DNA from: Corynebacterium glucuronolyticum DSM 44120
GTDB lineage: Bacteria > Actinomycetota > Actinomycetes > Mycobacteriales > Mycobacteriaceae
Assembly: GCF_030440595.1 (NCBI RefSeq)
Contig: NZ_CP047452.1
Span: 2,418,001-2,482,000 of the forward strand
DNA length: 64,000 nt
Direction: 5' to 3'
The notes under the pieces were generated by a model. The model searched no databases. It had not been told where the DNA came from and worked only from the letters and a program-made list of their open reading frames with translations. Below, piece by piece: positions 1-8,423 of the stretch; the first letter of the stretch is position 1, and each line of letters begins with the position of its first letter. Both the position numbers and the translations under genes were made by a program.

Positions 1-873
1 TCAATGTCTTCCTCGCGGAATAATCCGCCGTTCACATAGGGGAACTGCGATAGCTCGTCCGAAATATACGCATCACGATCATCATAGGGAGTATCCAGCA
101 CACGAAAGAACTCGATCATCTTTCCCCGCATGTATTCAGTAGGTACCCCAGAGAGATAGCGGTACAACGAATCCTTACCGAAGAGTCCCACATCCTCCGC
201 GAATAAGCAGAATACGAGCCGAACACATAACACGTTGAGAGAATGCCGACTACGTTCGCTCTCCGGATCTATGTATTGAGCAGCCAAACTCTTGTACAGC
301 ATGCCAACGAGTTCGCCCGCATGCATAGAAAGCTTGCTGCTCTTTTACCCTGCGGGCTTTTTGTCCTGTGACAATGAAATCTAGGAGATGAAACTGCTCT
401 GGCAGCTCCTCCAGCGAGAACTCAACGTAGTTCTCTGCCGGACGCTCTTGGTCTAGATCATGGATGCGGAAATGGGAGAAGTTCGAAACACTGATGTAGT
501 CAGGCCGGTTCGAGTTCTTCATCTCGTCGGCGTATGCCTTAGCCTGTTCGAACGGGGTTACCAAGCGCCCCTGGCGCATTTCTGGCTTACCCAGATTAAC
601 CCCCAGAGCTTTCTGCTCAATCAGTGTTTTCGCTGAGGGAATATGGGCATCAATAAAGCCTCCAGTGCTCACTCGCTCTTCGAAATGCACCGCCGTGACG
701 ACATCTTCTAGGCCTACTACCTGCGATAGGAGCTGAATCCAGAAAGAAGCTGTATCTCCTTTTTCATAGCCACGCCCTGACCACGTTGCTACAAATGACC
801 GCGCGGCATCCGCACGCTCCAGTCTTTGTTCAACCGCGCTCTTAACTTTGCTATTTCTGGTGGCTGCTGCCAT
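1..873 (-). pseudogene. MmeI-like (type IIL) restriction-modification enzyme, N-terminal part, frameshifted and cut by the window edge
   Basis: The reading frame from the ATG at 873 gives an MmeI-type N-terminal nuclease domain with a PD-(D/E)XK-like site: an Asp in GFIDAH and Glu/Lys in LIEQKALG. These single-chain enzymes join a nuclease, a SAM methyltransferase and a target-recognition domain. The frame is lost at a run of four T on the + strand (343-346). Beyond it the family sequence continues in another frame (SKLSMHAGELVGMLYKSL, then FCLFAEDVGLFGKDSLYRYL and VNGGLFREEDI) to base 1. Removing one base from the homopolymer restores one open protein. The methyltransferase part lies outside the window, so its state is unknown. 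The frame continues upstream of 873 (to 1047), but the first 58 codons do not resemble the family. The frameshift may be decay, phase variation or a sequencing error. Confidence 0.75.
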
Positions 874-1080
874 AGAGCTTATGGTACCGACCGTACCCAC
901 CGAACTACAGCGGAATTGAAAGATTTCGGCGACCACAAAGCGTCGACAAGCCTCAAAAGCTGCCCGAGCCACGGACATCAGTTTCTTAAATCCGCAACCC
1001 GACTGTGTACTTGCGATTGGCCCCGCTCCCGAAATACACCGCAACAAGCTAACCCATCGCCAGACCTGAGTAAAAGCCGA

Positions 1081-1116
1081 ATAAAAAATTCCGGACCCCT
1101 CAATGGGATCCGGAAT
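1081..1116 (-). terminator. Rho-independent terminator of ahpCD
   Basis: An inverted repeat (ATTCCGGACCC / GGGATCCGGAAT, one mismatch) is followed on the minus strand by a run of T (AATTTTTTAT). It lies about 30 bp past the ahpD stop and would end the ahpC-ahpD transcript. Confidence 0.8.
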
Positions 1117-1142
1117 GTGTACGTTGTTTTGTGCCCTAAGGG

Positions 1143-1667
1143 TTACTTCGCGGACTCAATGAACAGAGCCTGGGCGATGCCCTGGAGGGTCGCTGCCACC
1201 TTGACAGCCTCCCACACCTGGGCCTCCTTGAGGCCCTCCTCACGCACGGTGTGCTCGTGGGCGGCGGTGCAGCGGCCGCAGCCGTTGATCACGGAGACGG
1301 CGATGTTCCACAGCTCAAAGTCAACCTTGTCCACGCCGGGCTTGGCCATGCCGTTTTGGCGCAGGCCCATGCGGATGGTGGCGTACTCGTCCGGGAGGAA
1401 CTCCTGGGCGCGGTAGGCAATGTTGTTCATGCCCATGATGGAGGCGGACATGGAGGCGGCGTTCATAGCCTCCTCGGACAGGTGCTCCGCTGCCTCCTCA
1501 CGGATTTCCTTGAACACCTGGGCGTTGCGGGTAGCGGCTGCCGCTGCCAGCATGGAACCCCATAGCTGCTGCTCGGAAAGTTCCTTGGAACGGGTCAGCG
1601 AGCTGAGGTTCAGCTTGAGATCCTTCGCGTACTCGGGCAGCGCGTTCTTGAGGTTTTCGATTGCCAT
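1143..1667 (-). CDS. ahpD: Alkyl hydroperoxide reductase AhpD (thiol carboxymuconolactone-decarboxylase-fold reductase)
   Basis: A 174-residue protein of normal AhpD length. It keeps the redox pair CGRC with the nearby His ([14 protein letters not shown], about residues 130-143) that relays electrons to AhpC in actinobacteria. It starts 4 bp after the ahpC stop, so the two are co-transcribed, and a terminator follows it. In mycobacteria AhpD links dihydrolipoamide-based reduction to AhpC; the same role is inferred here. No frameshift or missing active-site residue was seen. Confidence 0.95.
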   Translation of the reverse strand: MAIENLKNALPEYAKDLKLNLSSLTRSKELSEQQLWGSMLAAAAATRNAQVFKEIREEAAEHLSEEAMNAASMSASIMGMNNIAYRAQEFLPDEYATIRMGLRQNGMAKPGVDKVDFELWNIAVSVINGCGRCTAAHEHTVREEGLKEAQVWEAVKVAATLQGIAQALFIESAK

Positions 1668-1671
1668 ATTT

Positions 1672-2268
1672 TTACTTCAGCTCTTCCTTCAGGACGTCCA
1701 TCTTGTCAATGTTCTTGGTCGGGTCGTTGGCCTCCCAGTTGCAGGCACAAACTTCCTCAGACTGGAGGGCGTCGAGGACACGGAGAACCTCGTCGACGTT
1801 GCGGCCCACGGCATCCGGGGTGGCGGACACGAACTGGATAATGCCGTCCGGGTCAATAATGAAGGTTGCTCGGTCAGCAACACCGTCAGCGTTCTCCACA
1901 CCAAGAGCACGGATGAGCTCGTGCTTGATATCGGAGACCATGGGGAACGGAATGGACTTCAGATCCTTGTGGGTTGCGCGCCACTGGAAGTGTGCGAACT
2001 CGTTATCGATGGAGCCACCGATGATCTGCGCATCGCGGTCCTGGAACTCCTCATCCAACTCGCCGAAGGCTGCGATCTCGGTGGGGCAGACGAAGGTGAA
2101 GTCCTTGGGGTAGAAGAAGAATACAAGCCACTTCCCACGGAAGGAGTCATTGGAAATCTCCTCAAAGTAATCCTCCGGCTTCTGGGCGTTAACGTCGTGC
2201 AGATCGCCACCCTTAAGCGCAGTGAGCTTGAACTCTGGGAACTTATCGCCGATGGTCAGAAGTGCCAT
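1672..2268 (-). CDS. ahpC: Peroxiredoxin AhpC (2-Cys alkyl hydroperoxide reductase)
   Basis: A 198-residue typical 2-Cys peroxiredoxin that reduces H2O2, organic peroxides and peroxynitrite in the cytosol. The peroxidatic Cys is in [12 protein letters not shown] and the resolving Cys is in the C-terminal EEVCACNWE. The ATG is preceded by a good ribosome site (GAGGAGACAAATC). It is the first gene of the ahpCD pair, behind a strong sigma-A-like promoter. In several Corynebacterium species oxyR lies next to ahpC; here no oxyR is visible and the divergent gene encodes a pentapeptide-repeat-like protein. Confidence 0.97.
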   Translation of the reverse strand: MALLTIGDKFPEFKLTALKGGDLHDVNAQKPEDYFEEISNDSFRGKWLVFFFYPKDFTFVCPTEIAAFGELDEEFQDRDAQIIGGSIDNEFAHFQWRATHKDLKSIPFPMVSDIKHELIRALGVENADGVADRATFIIDPDGIIQFVSATPDAVGRNVDEVLRVLDALQSEEVCACNWEANDPTKNIDKMDVLKEELK

Positions 2269-2326
2269 GATTTGTCTCCTCTGTTAGAAACTAGACCTGC
2301 GGAGAGTGTTTTCTCCGTCACAACCC

Positions 2327-2355
2327 TTTATACACACAAATTTGACCACCGTCAA
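2327..2355 (-). promoter_or_regulatory. Probable sigma-A promoter of ahpCD
   Basis: On the minus strand TTGACG (2350-2355) and TATAAA (2327-2332) are separated by exactly 17 bp, about 60 bp upstream of the ahpC start. This is a near-consensus housekeeping promoter. OxyR often binds just upstream of such promoters; no clear OxyR site was identified. Confidence 0.65.
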
Positions 2356-2423
2356 GAGGTAGCCGGTATTACTAATTTTCTTTTCATCGTTTTTCGCTAT
2401 TTGTAAGGCGGTACCCTTAAGTC

Positions 2424-3029
2424 ATGAAGCTGCCACCCCTCCCCCGCTCATCGGATTCACCGCTAACTCAGCAGTTCTTCGTCTCCTCACTCCTTGTGCT
2501 TGCCGACGATCCGACATGCTCCCCGACTGACCGCACCGAGATCGCCAACTCACTTCTACGCGCTATATCAGGCCTTCGCCTCACTAACAATCAAGTTCGC
2601 AGCGTCGCCTTGTCAGAACTCCTCAAGCGCAACGATATTCTCCCCCTCAACCTCTGCGGAGCCGATCTGCGCCAAATTGCTATAGAGGCTCCCGTCATGG
2701 ATGGGATTGATTGCCGAAATATGTGGGCTGACTACCTCATCTTGTCGCACGCCACCGTCACTCGTTGCAACTTCTCGGGCACCAAATTTTACAACGGGGT
2801 ACTAACCGGCACCTACATAGACTGCGATTTCACTAAAACAGATTTTCTCGCCTTAGGTATTACCAAACGTTCTACCTTTTTCAATTGCTCATTTTTAGGT
2901 TCGACGTTCGATATGACTAGCTTCGGACCAGCTACGGTGCGCAACTGTGCTTTTGACGCTGATCCCAAGCCTAAGGTTGAGACTACATCCGCCCAGAAAA
3001 ACACCACAGAACACTATAATAAGTGGTGA
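2424..3029 (+). CDS. Pentapeptide-repeat-like protein
   Basis: A 201-residue protein divergent from ahpC. The first ~80 residues are helical (DRTEIANSLLRAISGLRL, ALSELLKR). From about residue 78 the spacing of small or Cys residues and Phe/Leu every five positions (LCGADLRQ, CNFSGTKFYNG, YIDCDFTKTDFLAL, FFNCSFLGSTF) matches a right-handed pentapeptide beta-helix. Some pentapeptide proteins mimic DNA and protect gyrase; nothing here shows that target. A TACCCT hexamer lies about 7 bp before the ATG with no ribosome site, so the mRNA may be leaderless. The gene is AT-richer than its flanks and resembles the gene at 3645 in layout, which suggests duplication or joint acquisition. Confidence 0.6.
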   Translation: MKLPPLPRSSDSPLTQQFFVSSLLVLADDPTCSPTDRTEIANSLLRAISGLRLTNNQVRSVALSELLKRNDILPLNLCGADLRQIAIEAPVMDGIDCRNMWADYLILSHATVTRCNFSGTKFYNGVLTGTYIDCDFTKTDFLALGITKRSTFFNCSFLGSTFDMTSFGPATVRNCAFDADPKPKVETTSAQKNTTEHYNKW

Positions 3030-3052
3030 AGTCACTTGAAACGGAGACACAA

Positions 3053-3552
3053 ATGCGGCTCGGCCAAACAACGGAACAGTCCTTGAGTACCAACCTAATA
3101 TTTCTAGCCACGTTGGTTTGTACTTTGAGCCTTTCCTGATGTTCACCATTTCAACATGCACCGCACAAGCCCGCATCCCATCATCAACGACCACACCGGA
3201 TGACTATGTCAGCGACCGTTTCTCCCCAACCCCAAGCGAGCAACTGGAAGAGCTACAGCACAATCGTCCGGACCTCTTGATAAAACACAAAAGACAAGTG
3301 GAACAAATTAGCCCAGAAATCCCAACAAATCCCACCATACGTTTGGCAAACCGCAGCCCAGGGTGTAAATCATTTGCACCTGCTCATAAATCAGTTTGCG
3401 GGGAGATCCACAACCATTACCAAGCTATCGGCGCGGAGCACTCCTGGCTCGGACCTCCAATTTCCGACGAGCTGACCAACCCTGACACATCGGGGAAACG
3501 CTCGGAATTCATAAATGGTTTTATTTACTTGGTGCACTGCCAACCCTTTTAA
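3053..3552 (+). pseudogene. Broken gene for a secreted LGFP-repeat protein
   Basis: An ATG at 3053 with a ribosome site (ACGGAGACACAA) opens a signal-peptide-like sequence (NLIFLATLVCTLSLS) that stops at 3139. The rest lies in another frame, which is open from 3118 to 3552 and contains one clear LGFP-type repeat (IGAEHSWLGPPISDE followed by FINGFIYLVH). LGFP repeats occur in surface proteins of mycolate-containing actinobacteria. The signal peptide and the repeat are therefore split by a frameshift near 3118-3139. Only one repeat is present, so the gene is probably also truncated. It sits between two pentapeptide-repeat-like genes on the same strand. Confidence 0.55.
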
Positions 3553-3644
3553 TCGGGGCCTAGAGTACAAGTCTCCTCCCTGCCCGGAATATGTCAACAC
3601 AACAAAAAGATTCGGAGATCTACTTCCGTAGGTGTAGGTAACCA

Positions 3645-4352
3645 ATGTCCCCCAGTATTTTGAATCCAATCGATGGATTTACATTTTCACTAGATAAGAT
3701 AGACAAGCAATTCGTTGACACCATTTTTTGTCGTCTGGACACAATCGCTAATCAAAGTAATCTCACCCCGCCCGCTGCCTCAAGACTCATCAGCCCATAT
3801 GCTCACCTCCTATTGCAAATCACGAAAGATAGATCGATTGCGAGCCCGGTAAGAAACTACATTTTCGCGGAGCTCGGATCCCGCATTCTGACATCAGTTC
3901 CCGGCTTTGGCCCGTATGACGGGTGGCGGGACAATGGGTTTAGTATCGCGATAGATACAGCACTGAATTTTCATTTCATACGTGATCACATCACAGCACA
4001 CATCGACTTTGAATTTGCTTTGTTGGACCACGCCATTTTGAACGACGCGTGCATTTCGGAGACGTCTTTCTACTTCGCTCGGCTCGAAAAGGCACGGTTG
4101 GTAAACGTAGATGCTCACCGAACATACTTTGAAAATGCTCAGTTAGCTGGAGCAATCCTCTCCGGTGATTTTTCCGAATGTCGCTTTGTGGGTGCCGATG
4201 CACCGGGGGCGTTTTTCACTGGAAATTTCACCCACTCAAACTGGATGGGGGCAAACCTCAGAGATGCTTCATTCATTGATTGCGATTTAACAGAGGCAAG
4301 TTTCAATCCTGCAGAGCAACGCGGAATTTCATTTACGAGCTCCCCGCACTAA
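3645..4352 (+). CDS. Pentapeptide-repeat protein
   Basis: A 235-residue protein. Residues 1-100 are helical (QFVDTIFCRLDTIANQS, RNYIFAELGSRIL). From about residue 117 there are successive pentapeptide coils (FEFALLDHAILND, TSFYFARLEKARLVN, FENAQLAGAIL, CRFVGADAPGAFF, WMGANLRDASFID, CDLTEASFNP). The arrangement, a helical N-terminus before a beta-helix, parallels the gene at 2424, and both are AT-rich. No transmembrane or signal sequence is evident, so it is probably cytosolic. The function is unknown. A short hairpin terminator overlaps the stop codon. Confidence 0.75.
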   Translation: MSPSILNPIDGFTFSLDKIDKQFVDTIFCRLDTIANQSNLTPPAASRLISPYAHLLLQITKDRSIASPVRNYIFAELGSRILTSVPGFGPYDGWRDNGFSIAIDTALNFHFIRDHITAHIDFEFALLDHAILNDACISETSFYFARLEKARLVNVDAHRTYFENAQLAGAILSGDFSECRFVGADAPGAFFTGNFTHSNWMGANLRDASFIDCDLTEASFNPAEQRGISFTSSPH

Positions 4353-4377
4353 ACGGGAGCTTCCGTTTCTTTATTTC
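4351..4377 (+). terminator. Possible terminator after the pentapeptide-repeat gene
   Basis: A 6-bp stem AAACGG / CCGTTT with loop GAGCTT is followed by CTTTATTTC. The stem is short but it sits directly at the stop codon. Confidence 0.45.
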
Positions 4378-4649
4378 GTGATAGATGAGGCTCCACCTCA
4401 GCGCAGCGGAAGATTCAGTAAATACCGCAAGCTAGTACTTTAAAATACCCGTCCTAGTCCTCGTTACTGAAGACCATAAAGAGCTCTTTTCTTCCACCGA
4501 CTCCCCAACTACAACTCCACATTTCGTTCCATTGTCACCCATCATGCTGCGTGTTCCCTTTCGCTAGCTCCATAGGTGGTAGCAAGTAGTTCTTCAAGAC
4601 TGCCAGTTCGAGTGTCACTCACAACCCGATACACCGAAAGAAGAAGAAC

Positions 4650-4742
4650 ATGGACATTTCCCTCATCGATTCAGCCGTTCATTTAGCGCTCCTGGAGTTT
4701 ATTCTGTTAAAACTCTGGCGGGCCCAAGATCAACGGAACTAA
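4650..4742 (+). CDS. Tiny ORF in the AT-rich island (uncertain)
   Basis: A 30-codon ORF (begins MDISLIDSAVHLALL) behind a purine-rich tract (GAAAGAAGAAGAAC). It could encode a small amphipathic peptide, or be a fragment of a decayed gene; protein-like sequence in the same frame resumes near 4880-5010 (GDFIYCAILAHPAAKQ) after stops. No family was recognised. Confidence 0.2.
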   Translation: MDISLIDSAVHLALLEFILLKLWRAQDQRN

Positions 4743-4833
4743 CCCAAGCAACGGTTTTTTTGGTGTCCGCACCACCGCAACAAAGAAAAGTGATGCCGCG
4801 TAGGATGCCGGACACACAGTAGCCCCACTGAAC

Positions 4834-4998
4834 ATGCACGTTGTTGGGTATCGGCACATCGTTGTCGCTCTACTACTCACGTTGATAGTCATTTCAGCAA
4901 CACCGCTGATTTATCGATTCTTTCCACCGTATACGCCATCACCAGTGGTGACTTCATCTACTGCGCGATCCTCGCGCATCCCGCAGCCAAACAAGTAG
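4834..4998 (+). CDS. Possible small membrane peptide (uncertain)
   Basis: A 54-codon ORF with one hydrophobic stretch (HIVVALLLTLIVISATPLIY) followed by a Pro/Ser-rich tail. There is no convincing ribosome site, and an in-frame stop lies at 4801. It occupies the roughly 750-bp stretch 4353-5102, where no larger gene is supported on either strand; the stretch looks like decayed island DNA. Confidence 0.25.
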   Translation: MHVVGYRHIVVALLLTLIVISATPLIYRFFPPYTPSPVVTSSTARSSRIPQPNK

Positions 4999-5102
4999 AT
5001 GACGAGGCTTAGCTACATCACCACACCACAATCAACCTAGTTTTCTTAGCTTTTTCAAAACTAAACAAGGCCTGAGAATCACCTGCCCGTCGGTGGCGCA
5101 GG

Positions 5103-5567
5103 CTAAACTGCGCACAGCCTCCCCCGCCACAACCCGGGCCAGCGCTCGTCCGGAGTGAAACACACTGGAGTGTTGGGAATCCATGTGAGGCTTGTGATGT
5201 CATCACAGATCTTGGCGTTACTGGGGAGGGTGACAACCTTGAGCAGTGAAGAACGCGCGTCTCGGAAATAGACTACCTTGTCAGCATCGTTATTTTTTAG
5301 GTCGCGGGCCTGTCGCGCGGAGATACCGAGCGCCCGCGAAGCATCGGAGTTGCTCTGGTACCCGCATTGCACGGCGATCTCGGTGGCGTTCAAGTGATAG
5401 ATCTCCGCGAGGTTCACGGCCACCGGTGGGTTCTCGGCCGACGCCCGAGTCAGAGCTTGCTTCAGAGGATCCGCGTTCCACAGCCAAACAACGCAAAAGA
5501 TAACAAACAGTGTGAGCCCGCCGAGGAAGGCGAGTAAGGGTCGAGGAATCCTTGTCACACTCATCAT
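5103..5567 (-). CDS. Uncharacterised single-pass membrane protein
   Basis: From the ATG at 5567 (or 5564) the protein is about 154 residues. It has an N-terminal transmembrane helix (LLAFLGGLTLFVIFCVVWLW) and an extracytoplasmic domain with three spaced cysteines (VQCGYQ, AKICDD, PVCFTP) plus one in the last residues. It lies downstream of clpC on the same strand, behind a hairpin. I do not recognise the family. The frame continues upstream to 5615, but that would run into the hairpin region. Confidence 0.55.
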   Translation of the reverse strand: MMSVTRIPRPLLAFLGGLTLFVIFCVVWLWNADPLKQALTRASAENPPVAVNLAEIYHLNATEIAVQCGYQSNSDASRALGISARQARDLKNNDADKVVYFRDARSSLLKVVTLPSNAKICDDITSLTWIPNTPVCFTPDERWPGLWRGRLCAV

Positions 5568-5584
5568 CGTAGCTGAGGCATAAA

Positions 5585-5641
5585 GAGGTGCTCCCACCTT
5601 AAAAGATGGGAGCACGTAGAAGGTGGGAGCACGTAGAAGGT
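5585..5641 (-). terminator. Hairpin and 17-bp direct repeat after clpC
   Basis: The arms GTGCTCCCA (5588-5596) and TGGGAGCAC (5607-5615) form a perfect 9-bp stem; on the minus strand it is followed by CTCTTTATG, a weak T tract. The unit GGGAGCACGTAGAAGGT is repeated in tandem (5608-5624, 5625-5641), so a second 5' arm is available for the same stem. It probably terminates clpC, imperfectly. Confidence 0.5.
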
Positions 5642-5650
5642 GGAGGCGAA

Positions 5651-8263
5651 CTACTCGTCGCCCTCGCTTGCCTGAGCGTGGTCGCCGGACTCGGCGGGGG
5701 CCTCATCCTCAACGCCCGGCAGCGGCTTTGGCTTCGGGGTGAAGGTGAAGGTGGCCTTGTCCGTGTCCTCAGACTCACCGTCCCAGCCGTCGACGTCGAC
5801 GGTGACGATCTCGCCGGCACCGACCTCGCCAAAGAGGATCTTCTCGGAGAGCGCATCCTCGATCTCACGCTGAATGGTGCGGCGCAGCGGGCGGGCACCG
5901 AGCACCGGGTCGAAACCGCGCTTGGCCAGAAGGTTCTTGGCCTTCTCGGTGATCTCCAAGCCCATGTCCTTCTCCCGCAACATCTTGGCCACGCGTGCGG
6001 TGAGGAGGTCGACCATCTGCACGATCTGGTCGCGGGTGAGCTGCTTGAACACCACAATCTCATCGATACGGTTCAGGAACTCGGGGCGGAAGTGCTTCTT
6101 CAGCTCGTCGGTAACCTTGTCCTTCATCCGCTCGTACTTGGCGTCGTCGTCCGTCTCGTTGTTGGCGGTGAAGCCCATGCCCACAGCCTTGGAGATATCC
6201 TGCGTTCCGAGGTTGGAGGTGAAGATCAAGACGGTGTTCTTGAAGTCCACCACGCGTCCCTGGCCGTCGGTAAGCCTGCCTTCCTCGAGGACCTGCAACA
6301 GGGTGTTGTAGATCTCCTTGTGTGCCTTCTCAATTTCGTCGAAAAGCACCACAGAGAAGGGCTTGCGACGAACCTTCTCGGTGAGCTGACCACCCTCGTC
6401 GTAGCCGACGTATCCGGGGGGAGCACCGAACAGGCGCGAGGCCGTGAACTTGTCGTGGAACTCGCCCATGTCGATCTGGATGAGCGAGTCATCGTCACCG
6501 AACAGGAACTCAGCGAGGGCCTTGGACAGCTCCGTCTTACCCACACCGGACGGACCAGCGAAGATGAAGGAGCCGGACGGGCGGTTCGGATCCTTGAGGC
6601 CGGCACGGGTGCGCCTGATGGCGCGGGAGACGGCCTTGACTGCGTCCTCCTGGCCGATGATGCGCTTGTGCAGCTCGTCCTCCATGTGGATGAGGCGGGA
6701 GGATTCCTCCTCGGTGAGCTTGAACACGGGGATACCGGTCCAGTTGGCCAGCACCTCGGCGATCTGCTCCTCGCCTACCTCGGCGATTTCCTGCAGCTCA
6801 CCATTGCGCCACTGCTTTTCCTTCTCGGCGCGCTCCTCGGTGAGCTTGCGCTCGTTATCGCGAAGACCCGCGGCCTTTTCAAAGTCCTGAGCGTCGATGG
6901 CGGCTTCCTTCTCGCCGCGCACCTTGGCAATCCGCTCGTCGATCTCGCGCAGGCCCTCCGGCGCCGTCATCCGCTTGATGCGCATGCGGGCACCAGCCTC
7001 ATCGATGAGGTCAACGGCCTTATCCGGGAGGAAACGGTCGTTGATGTAGCGATCCGACAGGCTGGCGGCGGCAGCGAGTGCACCGTCGGTGATGGACACG
7101 CGGTGGTGCGCCTCGTAGCGGTCGCGCAGGCCCTTCAGGATCTGGATGGTGTCCTCGACGGACGGCTCCGGCACGTTGACTGGCTGGAAACGACGCTCGA
7201 GTGCGGCATCCTTCTCGATGTGCTTGCGGTACTCATCCAGCGTGGTCGCGCCGATGGTCTGCAGCTCACCGCGGGCGAGCTTCGGCTTCAGCAGCGAAGC
7301 AGCGTCGATCGCGCCCTCGGCGGCACCCGCACCAACAATGGTGTGGATCTCGTCGATGAACAGGATGATGTCACCACGCTGGTTGATCTCCTTGAGCACC
7401 TTCTTCAGGCGCTCCTCAAAGTCACCACGGTAACGGGAACCCGCAACGAGGGAGCCGAGATCCAGCGAGTACAGCTGCTTATCACGCAGCGTTTCCGGAA
7501 CACGGCCGTTGACGATGTCGAGCGCCAAGCCCTCGACCACGGCCGTCTTGCCGACGCCCGGCTCACCGATAAGCACCGGGTTGTTCTTGGTACGGCGGGA
7601 GAGCACCTGCATGATGCGCTCGATTTCCTTCTCACGCCCCACAACCGGGTCCAGCTTGCCGTCCTTGGCCAGCTGCGTGAGGTTTCGGCCGAACTTATCC
7701 AGCGTCAGCGAGTTGGAGCGCTCACCGGGGCCGCCCATCTGGCGTCCACCGAACGCGCCACCACCGGGGGCAGCACCCGCACCCGCGAGTCCGCTACCCT
7801 CTGGTGCCTCGCCACCCTGCTGGCCTTCGTAGCCGGACAGAAGCTGAATCACCGTCTGGCGCACACGCGGCAGATCCGCGCCGAGCTTCACCAGCACACG
7901 TGCAGCAACACCTTCACCCTCGCGAACGAGGCCGAGGAGCAGGAACTCGGTGCCGATGTACTTGTGCCCCATCTGGAGGCCTTCGCGCAGGGACAGCTCG
8001 AGCACCTTCTTGGCGCGCGGCGTAAACGGAATATGCCCGCTCGGCGGCTGCGAGCCGGGGCCGATGAGCTCCTCTACTTCCTTGCGCACATCCTCAAGCG
8101 AAATACCCATGGATTCGAGGGCCTTGGCGGCCACGCCTTCGCCCTCGTGGATGAGGCCGAGCAGGATGTGCTCGGTGCCGATGTAATTGTGGTTGAGCAT
8201 CCGCGCTTCTTCCTGCGCGAGCACAATGACTCGGCGGGCGCGGTCCGTAAACCGTTCGAACAC
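5651..8263 (-). CDS. clpC: ATP-dependent Clp protease ATP-binding subunit ClpC
   Basis: An 870-residue class-1 Hsp100 unfoldase that feeds substrates to ClpP. It has an N-terminal repeat domain (begins [20 protein letters not shown]), a first AAA+ module with Walker [14 protein letters not shown], a UVR-like/M-domain ([15 protein letters not shown]) and a second AAA+ module with Walker [13 protein letters not shown]. The ClpP-binding loop [10 protein letters not shown] is a substrate pore/loop region of the second module. Length and domain order are normal. The start at 8263 matches the conserved N-terminus. A candidate ClgR operator lies upstream. Confidence 0.97.
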   Translation of the reverse strand: MFERFTDRARRVIVLAQEEARMLNHNYIGTEHILLGLIHEGEGVAAKALESMGISLEDVRKEVEELIGPGSQPPSGHIPFTPRAKKVLELSLREGLQMGHKYIGTEFLLLGLVREGEGVAARVLVKLGADLPRVRQTVIQLLSGYEGQQGGEAPEGSGLAGAGAAPGGGAFGGRQMGGPGERSNSLTLDKFGRNLTQLAKDGKLDPVVGREKEIERIMQVLSRRTKNNPVLIGEPGVGKTAVVEGLALDIVNGRVPETLRDKQLYSLDLGSLVAGSRYRGDFEERLKKVLKEINQRGDIILFIDEIHTIVGAGAAEGAIDAASLLKPKLARGELQTIGATTLDEYRKHIEKDAALERRFQPVNVPEPSVEDTIQILKGLRDRYEAHHRVSITDGALAAAASLSDRYINDRFLPDKAVDLIDEAGARMRIKRMTAPEGLREIDERIAKVRGEKEAAIDAQDFEKAAGLRDNERKLTEERAEKEKQWRNGELQEIAEVGEEQIAEVLANWTGIPVFKLTEEESSRLIHMEDELHKRIIGQEDAVKAVSRAIRRTRAGLKDPNRPSGSFIFAGPSGVGKTELSKALAEFLFGDDDSLIQIDMGEFHDKFTASRLFGAPPGYVGYDEGGQLTEKVRRKPFSVVLFDEIEKAHKEIYNTLLQVLEEGRLTDGQGRVVDFKNTVLIFTSNLGTQDISKAVGMGFTANNETDDDAKYERMKDKVTDELKKHFRPEFLNRIDEIVVFKQLTRDQIVQMVDLLTARVAKMLREKDMGLEITEKAKNLLAKRGFDPVLGARPLRRTIQREIEDALSEKILFGEVGAGEIVTVDVDGWDGESEDTDKATFTFTPKPKPLPGVEDEAPAESGDHAQASEGDE

Positions 8264-8384
8264 TTATGTTTCCCCTTCGCGTGTACTACTACCTTTATCT
8301 AACTGCTACCCACCTTAACCGTTCGCCGCCCCAGATTATTTTCCATTTTCCCCTAAATTTCCCATTCCCCCAGTTCAGTGGGGT

Positions 8385-8402
8385 GTACGCCGGTAGCGAA
8401 CG
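8385..8402 (-). promoter_or_regulatory. Candidate ClgR operator upstream of clpC
   Basis: On the minus strand the sequence CGTTCGCTACCGGCGTAC contains CGC-N5-GCG with matching flanks, which fits the ClgR motif known from C. glutamicum clpC with about two mismatches. It sits about 125 bp before the clpC start. Inference from motif and position only. Confidence 0.4.
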
Positions 8403-8423
8403 AGGCACTTGCCCCCGACCTAG

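Noticed and set aside
2400..5100. Prophage remnant
   Set aside because: No integrase, capsid, portal or lysis gene and no attachment repeats; atypical composition alone is not enough.
5606..8302. 898-codon open frame antisense to clpC
   Set aside because: A shadow of the high-GC clpC codons; no protein family, no ribosome site, and clpC is complete on the other strand.
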